The notes below the pieces were generated by a model, which worked only from the letters and a program-made list of their open reading frames with translations, was not told where the DNA came from and searched no databases. The translations under genes were made by a program, and so were the position numbers. From an uncultured Clostridia bacterium (GTDB taxonomy: Bacteria; Bacillota; Clostridia; TANB77; CAG-508), in assembly GCA_948664205.1 (NCBI GenBank), contig CAPNDH010000013.1:1-31203 (forward strand): DNA of 31,203 nucleotides, in the 5' to 3' direction. Below are positions 16,113 to 24,596 of this stretch, piece by piece (the first letter of the stretch is position 1; each line of letters begins with the position of its first letter).

Positions 16113-16760
16113 TTAAGCATTTAAATTAATATACCCACAATCTTTTCCATCTTTAATTTCTCTTATCCAACAATTTTTTGGATTTTTCTCTTCATGGTAC
16201 CATTCTGGTGAATAATGAAACCACCTTAAGAGAAAAGTTCTTAAAGTTGTTCCATGTGTAAATATGAATAATGTATCTATTCCATGCTTTTCATAGTCAC
16301 GATGGATTGTTCCCATAAATTGATGTACACGAAGTGCTACATCATAAGGGCTTTCTCCTAATGGCAACCTTGCATAAAATTTTCCATAGTTATTTCTTTG
16401 GCGCTCATACTCTTCATATTCTTTTGGAAATAGTTTTCCCCATTCTTCTTCTGGTACTGAATCAAATAGACCAAATTGTTGCTCTACAAGAGTTATATCT
16501 TCTCTTATATCTGATATTTCAAGAGATTTATTAAACTCCTCTGATGTCTGCCTAGTTCGCAAATATGGGCTACGCCATATTCGTGCATTTTCTAAACATA
16601 CTCTTTGCTGGTTACAATAATTTTTTAGCCATATTCCTGCTTCATATGCTTGTTCCTTTCCCAATTCACTTAATTCTACTAAGTGATCTGGAATCCTTTT
16701 TACATAGTTGCTTCCATTATTAGCTATTGATTCTCCATGTCTAATAAGAAAAATGTGCAT
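16113..16760 (-). CDS. histidine phosphatase family protein (phosphoglycerate-mutase-like)
   Basis: The 215-residue protein begins MHIFLIRHGES, the RHG motif with the nucleophilic His8 of the branch-1 histidine phosphatase superfamily. Further active-site candidates are Arg63 (WRSPYLRTRQT), Glu93 (VEQQFG) and His169 (FTHGTTLRTF), so the catalytic set looks complete. Members dephosphorylate sugar phosphates, nucleotides or small metabolites; the substrate here cannot be told. It lacks the glycolytic dPGM length and features. ATG 16760 has an AGGAGGATAAAAT site. It stands alone between short intergenic regions. Confidence 0.9.
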   Translation of the reverse strand: MHIFLIRHGESIANNGSNYVKRIPDHLVELSELGKEQAYEAGIWLKNYCNQQRVCLENARIWRSPYLRTRQTSEEFNKSLEISDIREDITLVEQQFGLFDSVPEEEWGKLFPKEYEEYERQRNNYGKFYARLPLGESPYDVALRVHQFMGTIHRDYEKHGIDTLFIFTHGTTLRTFLLRWFHYSPEWYHEEKNPKNCWIREIKDGKDCGYINLNA

Positions 16761-16885
16761 ATTTTATCCTCCTAAAAATTTTAATTTAAACTTTTATTTA
16801 ATAACTGTTACAATGAGATTATATCAAATTATGTAAAATTTTGCAATTATTTTAAATCAATTTTAATTATTTATAGGCATTGTAT

Positions 16886-16912
16886 AAGGCGAATGGAAAT
16901 TCCATTCGCCTT
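16886..16912 (-). terminator. terminator after the 16917-17768 gene
   Basis: AAGGCGAATGGAA and TTCCATTCGCCTT form a perfect 13-bp palindromic hairpin 4 nt after the stop codon. The U-run on the minus strand is weak. Confidence 0.6.
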
Positions 16913-16916
16913 TAAA

Positions 16917-17768
16917 TTATTCTTTTGTGTCTAAAAATTCTTCTAAATCTCTACAAAAAATTTTCTTTGTTATATGTACTTCTCCTTCATTTACTATTTC
17001 TGTTAATGTATATTTCTGAACTTTTCCTTTTACTACTTCTATTTCTGAAGATATCTCTTTTTCAATTTCTGCCGTTATAGAAACACAGATAGGCTTTTCT
17101 AATATACATGATATCCATCGTAATATTGGGAAAACATCATAGTAATACCAATGTTCTTCATTATTTTTTAAAAGAAATTCTAAAACTTCTTTATCAAACT
17201 CCATATCAATTGTAGGATATTGAATTTTTATGGTTCTGTTAGTTTCATATGATTTTAATGTAGCTTGTGTTATATTTTCTTCATTATCATATTTAAAATC
17301 AACTGATATTTCATCATTTGTACCATCTTCTTTTAGTTGCAATGCACCTGATTCAATTAATTGAATCTTATCTTCTAAAATTTCAAAAGTAAAGTCTCTA
17401 TCAAGTAATGGTTCTAACTTACTATTTCTTCTTCCTATTGTATAGGTATTCATACTATGATAGTCATATAAACTATCTTGTATCATGTAATACTTTTTTC
17501 CTTCGCTATCTGTAAAATCAATATCAAATCTTCCACCTAATCCACAAAAAATACTGTTTATCTTAATTGGCAGAACAATTTCATTTAAAGGTAATAGCAA
17601 GTCCTTAAATTGATTAATATTAAGGCTTTTATACTTTTGTAAGTTATCACACCATTTTAGTATATTCATTTTTAGCTCAGTACTATTTACTTTAAAGTTA
17701 ATGTCTTCATAAAAATTCTCTGTACCTATTTTTGACCGTAAATACAACATTAATTTTTTAGATTTCAT
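16917..17768 (-). CDS. hypothetical protein
   Basis: This 283-residue, apparently cytosolic protein is not recognised. It has no signal peptide or membrane helix. Features include a Gly-rich GLGGRFDIDFTDSEGKKYYM segment near residue 80, an acidic middle part, and an aromatic stretch (HWYYYDVFPILRWISCI) near residue 210. The ATG at 17768 has an AAGGAGGAAAAT site. It is separated from metK by about 95 bp and has its own terminator. Confidence 0.7.
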   Translation of the reverse strand: MKSKKLMLYLRSKIGTENFYEDINFKVNSTELKMNILKWCDNLQKYKSLNINQFKDLLLPLNEIVLPIKINSIFCGLGGRFDIDFTDSEGKKYYMIQDSLYDYHSMNTYTIGRRNSKLEPLLDRDFTFEILEDKIQLIESGALQLKEDGTNDEISVDFKYDNEENITQATLKSYETNRTIKIQYPTIDMEFDKEVLEFLLKNNEEHWYYYDVFPILRWISCILEKPICVSITAEIEKEISSEIEVVKGKVQKYTLTEIVNEGEVHITKKIFCRDLEEFLDTKE

Positions 17769-17864
17769 ATTTTCCTCCTTCTTTTACAATTGTAAAATGA
17801 ATGTTTAAACAATTTCGTTCATATTTTAACATAATTATATATAAAAATCAAGCATTATGTTTAT

Positions 17865-18971
17865 TTATAACTCTATAATTTTTTCCCACTCTAATTCTCC
17901 TTTTCCAAAGTGACCATAGTTTGTTGCTTTTGCGTAAATTGGTTTATTTAACCCTAAGTATTTTATTATTCCATTTGGTGTTAAGTCAAATTTGTTTTTT
18001 ATTTTTTCTACTATTTGCTCTTCTGGTATTGTATTTGTTCCATAGGTTTCTATTAATATTGATGTTGGTTCTGGTACTCCAATTGCATATGATATTTGTA
18101 TTTCGCATTTTTTTGCATATCCGTTTGCTACTATATTTTTTGCTATATGTCTTAACATATATGCTGCTGACCTATCTACTTTGCTTGCGTCTTTTCCTGA
18201 AAATGCTCCTCCACCGTGTCTTGAGTAACCACCGTAAGTATCTACTATTATCTTTCTTCCTGTTAAACCTGTATCTCCTAATGGCCCACCTATTACAAAT
18301 CTGCCTGTTGGATTTATATATATTTTTGTGTTTTTGTCTATCATATTTTTTGGTACTATTTTGTGTATTATTTTTTCTGTTATTTCTTGTTTTAATGTTT
18401 TAATATCCACATTTTCTTCATGTTGTGTGGATATTAGTATTGTGTCTAGTCTTTTTACTTGTTCATTTTCATATTCTACTGTAACTTGTACTTTTCCATC
18501 AGGTCTTAAACCTTTTATTTTTCCTTCCTTTCGTGCATTTGTTAGTTCTTTTGATAGTTTATGTGCCATATGTATTGCATACGGCATATAGTTTTCGGCT
18601 TCGTCACATGCATAGCCGAACATTATTCCTTGATCTCCTGCTCCCCCTATATCTACTCCCATTCCTATATCTTGGCTTTGCTTTGTTATATTTGTTATTA
18701 TCTTGCAGGTTTTGTAATCTATATCTAAGTTACTATTATCATAACCTATTTCTTTAATTATTTTTCTTACTAGTTCTTCTACATTAACTTCTCCTTTTGA
18801 TGTTATTTGCCCTGCTACTACTATTAGGTCTTTTGATGCAAATGTTTCTACTGCTACTCTTGAATTTTCGTCTTTTTGTAAATAGCTATCTAAAATGCTA
18901 TCTGAAATTAGGTCACATAGTTTATCTGGATGACCTTCTGTTACACTTTCTGATGTAAAAAATTTCTTCAT
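17865..18971 (-). CDS. metK: S-adenosylmethionine synthase
   Basis: The enzyme makes S-adenosylmethionine from methionine and ATP. The 368-residue protein carries SVTEGHPDK (GHPDK 13-17, ATP/metal binding), GAGDQGIMFGYA (110-121) and the phosphate-binding GGGAFSGKD (253-261), followed by SKVDRSAAYM. It is slightly shorter than the common ~390 aa but all hallmark segments are present. The ATG at 18971 is preceded by AGAAGGA. Expression is controlled by a SAM-I riboswitch with an intrinsic terminator (19013-19159) and a consensus sigma-A promoter (19171-19199), so the product represses its own synthesis. Confidence 0.97.
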   Translation of the reverse strand: MKKFFTSESVTEGHPDKLCDLISDSILDSYLQKDENSRVAVETFASKDLIVVAGQITSKGEVNVEELVRKIIKEIGYDNSNLDIDYKTCKIITNITKQSQDIGMGVDIGGAGDQGIMFGYACDEAENYMPYAIHMAHKLSKELTNARKEGKIKGLRPDGKVQVTVEYENEQVKRLDTILISTQHEENVDIKTLKQEITEKIIHKIVPKNMIDKNTKIYINPTGRFVIGGPLGDTGLTGRKIIVDTYGGYSRHGGGAFSGKDASKVDRSAAYMLRHIAKNIVANGYAKKCEIQISYAIGVPEPTSILIETYGTNTIPEEQIVEKIKNKFDLTPNGIIKYLGLNKPIYAKATNYGHFGKGELEWEKIIEL

Positions 18972-19012
18972 ATTTTATTCCTTCTTTCTAATATATTTTT
19001 TAACATGATATC

Positions 19013-19159
19013 AAAAAAGCCTCTGGCAAACGCCAAAGGTTAATATTTTCGTTTTATGAAAATTATCAGCCAAAGCGTTATGCTTTGTCGGTATTAGCAC
19101 CTTACTTTATAGGTTGCTGTGGAGTCATTGAGCCGATTCTCTCGTCCACTCTTGATAAC
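19013..19159 (-). promoter_or_regulatory. SAM-I (S-box) riboswitch with intrinsic terminator
   Basis: On the minus strand the aptamer reads TTATCAAGAGTGG ... ATGACTCCACAGCAACC ... AGGTGCTAATACCGAC ... CTGATAA (19159-19063), matching the S-box consensus, with closing GATAA/TTATC pairing. A terminator follows: CCTTTGGCG-TTTG-CCAGAGG-CTTTTTT (about 19039-19013). High SAM should favour termination before metK. Confidence 0.95.
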
Positions 19160-19170
19160 ATATTATAGCC

Positions 19171-19199
19171 ATTATATTTTTTATTATTTATTTTGTCAA
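19171..19199 (-). promoter_or_regulatory. sigma-A promoter of metK
   Basis: TTGACA (19199-19194), 17 bp, TATAAT (19176-19171) on the minus strand, just upstream of the riboswitch 5' end. Confidence 0.85.
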
Positions 19200-19316
19200 T
19201 ATTTTTAATATAAAAACAAGGGCATTATATTTAATTGTTACTGTTCATAGCTAATTTTTTACATTGTAGGGGCAACTATATTTTATATTAGATGTGGATT
19301 GTATTATTTAATTATG

Positions 19317-19383
19317 GTTCCCAAAAGTGACAGATACCCCATTTGTACCAAATACCCCAAAAGGAAACGTCCCCAATGGGAAC
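19317..19383. repeat. REP-like element abutting the mgtA stop codon
   Basis: The ends GTTCCCA (19317-19323) and TGGGAAC (19377-19383) pair. Between them ATACCCC occurs twice, and on the minus strand it reads GGGGACGTTTCCTTTTGGGG. The minus-strand copy begins at the base after the ATPase stop codon. The style resembles REP sequences linked to Y1 transposases, but no transposase is present in the window. Confidence 0.5.
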
Positions 19384-21987
19384 TTAAATCCAATTATCAT
19401 ACTTTCTAATATACAACTTCTTAACTTCTAATGCTAGTAGGCAATATACTACTGGCACTGCAAATATAAATATTATAAAATTTAAATTAAGTGGCACTAA
19501 GCCTAAGAATTTGCCTATAAATGTAAATGGTACTAGTACTGCTACAATACATATTACTGCTGTAAATATATATACAATTTTTGAGGCGTTACTTTCTATA
19601 AATGGTTTTTTAGCTGTTCTTATTATATGGAGTCCTATTAGGTTTGATATTATTCCATATGAGAACCATATTGTTTGGAATACTGCTGCTTCTCTTATTC
19701 CAAATATGAACCATAGTGTTGCAAATATTATTAGGTCAAATATTGCACTTGTTGGTCCCATTACTATCATAAAATTCTTTATACTTTTTATACTCCATTT
19801 TCTTGGTTTTCTTACATAGTCGTCATCTACGTTGTCCATTGGTAGTGATAGTTGGCCTATATCATATATTAGGCTTTGTACTAATAATTGTATTGGTGTT
19901 ATTGGGAAAAATGGCAATAGTACACTTGCTATTAATATTGAGCTTACTTCTCCAAAATTAAAGCTTGCTGCTAATTTTATATATTTCATTAGGTTTCCAA
20001 AGGTTTTTCTTCCTTCTATTACTCCATCATTTAATACTTTTAAATCTTTTTCTAGTAGTATTATATCGGCTGTTTCTTTTGCTATATCTACTGCTGTATC
20101 TACTGATATTCCTACTTCTGAGTTTACTAGTGGTGGGCTATCGTTTATTCCATCTCCCATATATCCTACTATATTCCCCATTTCGCCTAATACTCTTACT
20201 ATTCTTGCTTTTTGTATTGGTGATAGTTTTGCAAATATGTTTGTGTCTTTTAATATTCGTTGTAAGGCTTTGTCTGATAGTTTATCTACTTTACTTCCTA
20301 ATACTATTCTTTTTGTATTTATATCTACTTTTTCACATACTGCTTTTGTTACATATTCGTTATCTCCTGTTAGTACTATTACCCTTATTCCATTATTGTT
20401 TAACATATTTATTGCTTCTTTTGCGCTTTCTTTTGGAGGGTCTAAAAAACCTATAAATCCCATTAGTATCATATCTTTTTCGTGTTTTACCTCAAAATGT
20501 TTTATTTCTTTTACATCTGTTCTTTCGCATATTCCTAATACTCTAAGGCCTTGTTCGTTTAAGTTTTTTGCTATGTTTTTAATATTTGTTTTTATTTCTT
20601 CTGTAAGGTTTGTTACTTCTCCTTTATATTCTACCTTTGTGCATATATTTAATATTTCTTCAATAGCTCCTTTTGTTATTAGCTTTTCTTTTTCTCCATT
20701 TGTAACTACTATTGATAGCCTTCTTCTTGAAAAATCAAATGGAATTTCATCTATTTTTTTGTACTCTTTTGCGATATTTTCTATTCCTTCTTTTTCCCCT
20801 CTTGCTATTATTGCTTCATCTATGTTTCCTTTTAATCCTGTTTGAAAATATGAATTTAGATATACATGTTTTAGTACGTCCATATCCTCCTCGCCTTTTA
20901 TATCTAAATATTTTTCTAGTACTATTTTATCCTCTGTTAGTGTTCCTGTTTTATCTGTACATAAAATATTCATAGCTCCAAAACTTTGAATTGAATCTAA
21001 TTTTTTTATTATTGTTTTTTTCTTTGACATTTTTACTGCACCTTTTGCAAGGCTTGATGATAATATTACTGGTAGTAAAAGTGGCGTTATTCCTATTGCT
21101 ATTGCTACTGCAAAGGTAAATGCTACTAATGTTCCATGTGTATTAACATTTAGTATGAATATTATTGGTATCATTACTAGCATAAATTTTATTAATAGTT
21201 TACTTACACTTTTTATTCCTTTTTGGAAGGCTGTTTGAGGTTTTCCATTTGTTACTGTATGTGCTATTTTTCCAAAGTAGGTATTATCTCCTGTTTTTAT
21301 TACTACTGCTTTTGCATAGCCACTTGTTACATTTGTTCCCATGAAACATATATTATTTAAATCTGTTATTGTCTCTATTCTTTTATCTTCCAAATTTATA
21401 ACTTTTCTTGATGCTTCACTTTCTCCTGTTAAGGTTGACTGTGATACATATAAGTCTTTTGCTTCTATTATTTTTAAGTCTGCTGGTATTATATCTCCTG
21501 CTGAAAGTATTACAATATCTCCTACTGTTATCTGATTTAAGGCAATTTTTTCTTCTTTTCCATTTCTTAAAACTAATGCCTTTGTTTCTATTAAGCTTTT
21601 TAATTTTTCTGCTGCTTTGTTAGATTTGAATACTTCAAAAAATTCTAATAGTGTGCTTACTGCTATTAGTATAAGTATTACTATTATGTTTGAATAGTTC
21701 TTTGTTTCTGGTAATATTACATCTGTGTATATTAAAACTACTGCTATTCCTAATAGTATTAGATTAAATGGACTTAGTAGGCTTTCAAAAAAGTAGTTGT
21801 ACCACTGTTTTTGCTTATTTTGCTTTATTTCATTTAACCCATATTTTTTTATATTTTCTTCTACTTGTTTTTCATTTAAGCCATTTTCTATATCTATGTT
21901 GTTTTCTTTTACAAATTCATCTACATTTTTCAAACTCTCTTTTTCATACATTTTTATAATGTCATTCTTTTCTTCCTTTTCTGACAT
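19384..21987 (-). CDS. mgtA: magnesium-translocating P-type ATPase (MgtA/MgtB type)
   Basis: This 867-residue P3-type ATPase matches MgtA-like magnesium importers over its full length. Numbered from the ATG at 21987, it has TGES (187-190, actuator), DKTGTLT (Asp345 phosphorylated), KGA (439-441, ATP binding) and GDGINDSPP (611-619). About ten membrane helices are present, and the PLVNSEVGISVDTAVDIAKE and SLIYDIGQLSLPMDN segments are typical of this group. Helix 4 has TPLLLPV where enterobacterial MgtA has PEMLP. An ATG also occurs at 21993, but AAGGAG is 1 nt from it and 7 nt from 21987, so the latter is chosen. It lies upstream of, and on the same strand as, metK. Confidence 0.93.
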   Translation of the reverse strand: MSEKEEKNDIIKMYEKESLKNVDEFVKENNIDIENGLNEKQVEENIKKYGLNEIKQNKQKQWYNYFFESLLSPFNLILLGIAVVLIYTDVILPETKNYSNIIVILILIAVSTLLEFFEVFKSNKAAEKLKSLIETKALVLRNGKEEKIALNQITVGDIVILSAGDIIPADLKIIEAKDLYVSQSTLTGESEASRKVINLEDKRIETITDLNNICFMGTNVTSGYAKAVVIKTGDNTYFGKIAHTVTNGKPQTAFQKGIKSVSKLLIKFMLVMIPIIFILNVNTHGTLVAFTFAVAIAIGITPLLLPVILSSSLAKGAVKMSKKKTIIKKLDSIQSFGAMNILCTDKTGTLTEDKIVLEKYLDIKGEEDMDVLKHVYLNSYFQTGLKGNIDEAIIARGEKEGIENIAKEYKKIDEIPFDFSRRRLSIVVTNGEKEKLITKGAIEEILNICTKVEYKGEVTNLTEEIKTNIKNIAKNLNEQGLRVLGICERTDVKEIKHFEVKHEKDMILMGFIGFLDPPKESAKEAINMLNNNGIRVIVLTGDNEYVTKAVCEKVDINTKRIVLGSKVDKLSDKALQRILKDTNIFAKLSPIQKARIVRVLGEMGNIVGYMGDGINDSPPLVNSEVGISVDTAVDIAKETADIILLEKDLKVLNDGVIEGRKTFGNLMKYIKLAASFNFGEVSSILIASVLLPFFPITPIQLLVQSLIYDIGQLSLPMDNVDDDYVRKPRKWSIKSIKNFMIVMGPTSAIFDLIIFATLWFIFGIREAAVFQTIWFSYGIISNLIGLHIIRTAKKPFIESNASKIVYIFTAVICIVAVLVPFTFIGKFLGLVPLNLNFIIFIFAVPVVYCLLALEVKKLYIRKYDNWI

Positions 21988-22096
21988 GTGCATTCTCCTT
22001 AAAATTATTTTTCTATAATTATTACCATTTATTTGTTTTTTTATTATGCTTTAATTAAAAAGGAACTGAGTTTTTATATAAAATTCAAAAAATTAC

Positions 22097-22125
22097 TTGT
22101 AATTTTACATAATTTATGATATGAT
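22097..22125 (+). promoter_or_regulatory. promoter of the 22213 membrane protein gene
   Basis: TTGTAA (22097-22102), 17 bp, TATGAT (22120-22125), about 90 bp upstream of the start codon. Confidence 0.5.
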
Positions 22126-22212
22126 TTAAAATATAAATTTTTTAATCCTATTTTTAGGTTAATATAGATATGCAACTGGTAAAAATAATTTTTTATAGGA
22201 GGAGGATAAATT

Positions 22213-23112
22213 ATGTTAGATGCTTTATTATTTAGCTTTATAGGTGCTTTAATTTGTACAATCGTTACTTCAGGAGTGGGGCTATTTATATATAGAAAGA
22301 GCATATACTTTGACGAACGGGTACAATATATGATAGTATCATTTATAATAGATTTTGTATATATGATATTGTTTTTATATTGCTCCTGCTTAGAGCTAAC
22401 AATTTTCACAGTTATAAGATGGATGTGGCCAATTTTAATAGTAGATTTTCTCATATTGCTTTGTTGTAGTAATAATGAATATGAGCTCAAGTCTACCTGC
22501 ATATTAGCGTTACTTTCGGGAGTAATCTGCTTTTCAGTTAACTTCGCACCTGTACAGAACTTGATATTTGCACATGATATGAAGAATGTTGACATTTCAT
22601 ATGCTGTTACTTCTGATGAAATACTTGCTAAAATCGATTTAAAAATTGATAATTCTGTATATGATAGAGATAGATATGGTGTAAAGCCTCCAGAAATGCG
22701 ACTGGTTGATAACAAATATATTGCTGTGTACCATATCGTAGATAATCAATCTTCCAATGGATTTGGTAATTCTGAATATATTCCTGGATATGCCATTCAG
22801 GAAAAAGGAAAACTTCCTGAAATAGTTCCATGTAGAATATATTTTGATACTTCATTTATTAACAGAAGAGATGCTTTAAGAACTATAAGAAGAAAGTACA
22901 AAACAGAAGTTATAGGTAGTCATAAGTTTGATATCGACGATGACGGAAATCCATATGAAATTTTTGAGTATCGTGAAAATATATATTCTTCTAATGGTAA
23001 TGATTATGGTTTAATTATTCTTAATTTGAATGATGGAACTTCTGAAAAATACCCTGTATCGGAAAATAAAATTCCTGAATGGGTAGATTTTGAAACAACT
23101 CAGCCAAGATAA
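22213..23112 (+). CDS. hypothetical membrane protein
   Basis: This 299-residue protein is not recognised. Residues 1-120 contain about four membrane helices (LLFSFIGALICTIVTSGVGL, YMIVSFIIDFVYMILFLYC, then a helix pair around IRWMWPILIVDFLILLCC and CILALLSGVICFSVNFAP). Residues 120-299 form a polar domain (DISYAVTSDEILAKIDLKID ... DIDDDGNPYEIFEYRENIYS), probably outside the membrane. AGGAGGAGG precedes the ATG. Composition is less AT-rich than nearby genes. It ends in a strong terminator (23121-23144). It may be functionally linked to the next small membrane protein, but each has its own promoter. Confidence 0.75.
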   Translation: MLDALLFSFIGALICTIVTSGVGLFIYRKSIYFDERVQYMIVSFIIDFVYMILFLYCSCLELTIFTVIRWMWPILIVDFLILLCCSNNEYELKSTCILALLSGVICFSVNFAPVQNLIFAHDMKNVDISYAVTSDEILAKIDLKIDNSVYDRDRYGVKPPEMRLVDNKYIAVYHIVDNQSSNGFGNSEYIPGYAIQEKGKLPEIVPCRIYFDTSFINRRDALRTIRRKYKTEVIGSHKFDIDDDGNPYEIFEYRENIYSSNGNDYGLIILNLNDGTSEKYPVSENKIPEWVDFETTQPR

Positions 23113-23120
23113 ATATTATA

Positions 23121-23144
23121 TGAAGCCCCTGTTTTGGGGCTTCA
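23121..23144 (+). terminator. terminator of the 22213 gene
   Basis: TGAAGCCCC pairs with GGGGCTTCA around a 6-nt loop and is followed by TTTATTTAT. Confidence 0.8.
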
Positions 23145-23188
23145 TTTATTTATCTATTTATTTGTTTTCATAAATTTAAGTTTTTCTA

Positions 23189-23217
23189 TTTACATTATGT
23201 TAAATTTAATGTATAAT
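23189..23217 (+). promoter_or_regulatory. promoter of the 23269 gene
   Basis: TTTACA (23189-23194), 17 bp, TATAAT (23212-23217). Confidence 0.65.
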
Positions 23218-23268
23218 AGCTTCATTGAAACTTATTAACTAATTTTTCTTAATTAAGGAGGATTGATT

Positions 23269-23805
23269 ATGAAGAGACGGACAGCATTATTTAAGGTATT
23301 AAAAAACAGGTTTACAAATTTTGTAGGTACTGAAGCTTTTACTATTACTTTATGGATAGTACTTATTATTGTGTGTGCTATTATAGGTTTTGATGTTTCT
23401 AAAAGAGAACCTATTCCTTTAACTGAAGATGAAATTCAGTATTACTCTGAACAAGCAGAGTTAGGGTACAATAAAGGTTTACGGTATTTAGACAACAATA
23501 TAATGCTTATACCTATTGATGGTACAACTGCTAATATTTATCCAAGTGATGCACCTTATGGGAAGCAAAAGCTTAAAGTTACATATTGGAATAATGAAAT
23601 TGTAAATACACAACCTTACTATTCTGATTCGTTTTTAGGCGATAGCATAATGATAGCTGTGTTATCTGCCTTATTTGGTAGTGTTTTTGTTGCTCTTCCT
23701 ATATCGGCTTTGATAGCATGGTTTATAAGAAAAATAATTTCTATTAAAAAAGATGTTGAGCAAGAATTAGAAAAAGCAAATTCTGCAACAGATAAAGAAA
23801 ATTAG
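23269..23805 (+). CDS. hypothetical two-helix membrane protein
   Basis: This 178-residue protein is not recognised. Helix 1 lies near residues 24-44 (ITLWIVLIIVCAIIGF) and helix 2 near 125-150 (MIAVLSALFGSVFVALPISA). The ~80-residue loop between them carries LTEDEIQYYSEQAELGYNKG, and a charged tail follows (DVEQELEKANSATDKEN). The ATG at 23269 has AAGGAGG with 7-nt spacing; an upstream TTG at 23263 is too close to that site. It has its own promoter and a terminator shared with the convergent SOD-like gene. Confidence 0.75.
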   Translation: MKRRTALFKVLKNRFTNFVGTEAFTITLWIVLIIVCAIIGFDVSKREPIPLTEDEIQYYSEQAELGYNKGLRYLDNNIMLIPIDGTTANIYPSDAPYGKQKLKVTYWNNEIVNTQPYYSDSFLGDSIMIAVLSALFGSVFVALPISALIAWFIRKIISIKKDVEQELEKANSATDKEN

Positions 23806-23812
23806 TATATCT

Positions 23813-23842
23813 AAATGGAGTTCCTTGATTGGAACTCCATTT
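23813..23842. terminator. bidirectional terminator
   Basis: AAATGGAGTTCC and GGAACTCCATTT form a perfect 12-bp stem with a 6-nt loop and T-rich flanks, between convergent genes. Confidence 0.85.
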
Positions 23843-23856
23843 AATTTTTTAGTTTT

Positions 23857-24444
23857 TTATTTATCTTTAAATCTTTTATTTACCACATTCCAATTTAAAA
23901 TATTCCAAAATGCATTTATATATTCTGGTCTTTTTGTTTTGTATTGTAAGTAGTATGAATGTTCCCACATGTCTAATACCAGTAGTGGTTTGCAATCCCA
24001 TAGAGTTAAGTTTTGATGTTTTTCACATTGCAATATTTCTAATTTATTCCAGTTCTGGACCCATACTAACAGGCACCAGCCTGATGCTTCCACTTGAGTA
24101 GATGCTGATGTGAATTGCTCCTTGAATTTTTCGAAACTTCCAAAGTCGTTTATTATTTGTTCCATTAACTCTACACTTGGTGAAGTTGGTATTGCAGGTC
24201 CCATATTTTCAAAAAATAGTTCATGCAATATTGCTCCTGAGCCAAAAAAGCTTAAGTTTTTTTCTAAACATTTTATGTTTGAAAAATCATTTGTTTCTCT
24301 TGTTTTTTTTAATTGTTCTTCCGTTTTATTTGTGTTGTCTACATATCCTTTATATAATACATTATAATGTAAGTCTAATGTTTCTTTTGAATAATATGGC
24401 TCTAGTGCATTTAGTGGATATGGTAGGTCTATCATTTTTAACAT
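23857..24444 (-). CDS. Fe/Mn superoxide dismutase-like protein with altered second shell
   Basis: The 195-residue protein has the Fe/Mn-SOD fold and all four metal ligands: His26 (DLHYNV), His74 (AILHELFF), Asp158 and His162 (LDMWEHSYY). SGWCLLVW and RPEYINAFWNILNWNVV also fit the family, and Tyr34 is kept. However, the family's HH pair after the first ligand is replaced (Leu30, Tyr31), the Gln of iron enzymes (Q69) is Gly70, and no Gln stands where manganese enzymes carry Q146. It may have changed activity or act as a metal-binding relative rather than an efficient dismutase. ATG 24444 has AGGAGG with 7-nt spacing. It diverges from the AraC gene. Confidence 0.85.
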   Translation of the reverse strand: MLKMIDLPYPLNALEPYYSKETLDLHYNVLYKGYVDNTNKTEEQLKKTRETNDFSNIKCLEKNLSFFGSGAILHELFFENMGPAIPTSPSVELMEQIINDFGSFEKFKEQFTSASTQVEASGWCLLVWVQNWNKLEILQCEKHQNLTLWDCKPLLVLDMWEHSYYLQYKTKRPEYINAFWNILNWNVVNKRFKDK

Positions 24445-24596
24445 TTTTATACCTCCTATTATTATTTTTATATAATATTAAAGTTTTTATTCCACAAAAT
24501 ATTATTATAACTTAAAGTGTTTTTAAGATACTTCCTTTTTTCTAATCTTTATGGTAAAATATTAAAAAATATTCTAATTATAAAAGGAAAAATAAA

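Noticed and set aside
19832..20845. 337-codon plus-strand frame
   Set aside because: It lies entirely antisense to the clearly conserved mgtA gene and shows only low-complexity hydrophobic sequence; it is a codon-bias shadow.
22074..22715. 213-codon minus-strand frame
   Set aside because: Antisense to the 22213 membrane protein gene, which has a better promoter, ribosome site and terminator.
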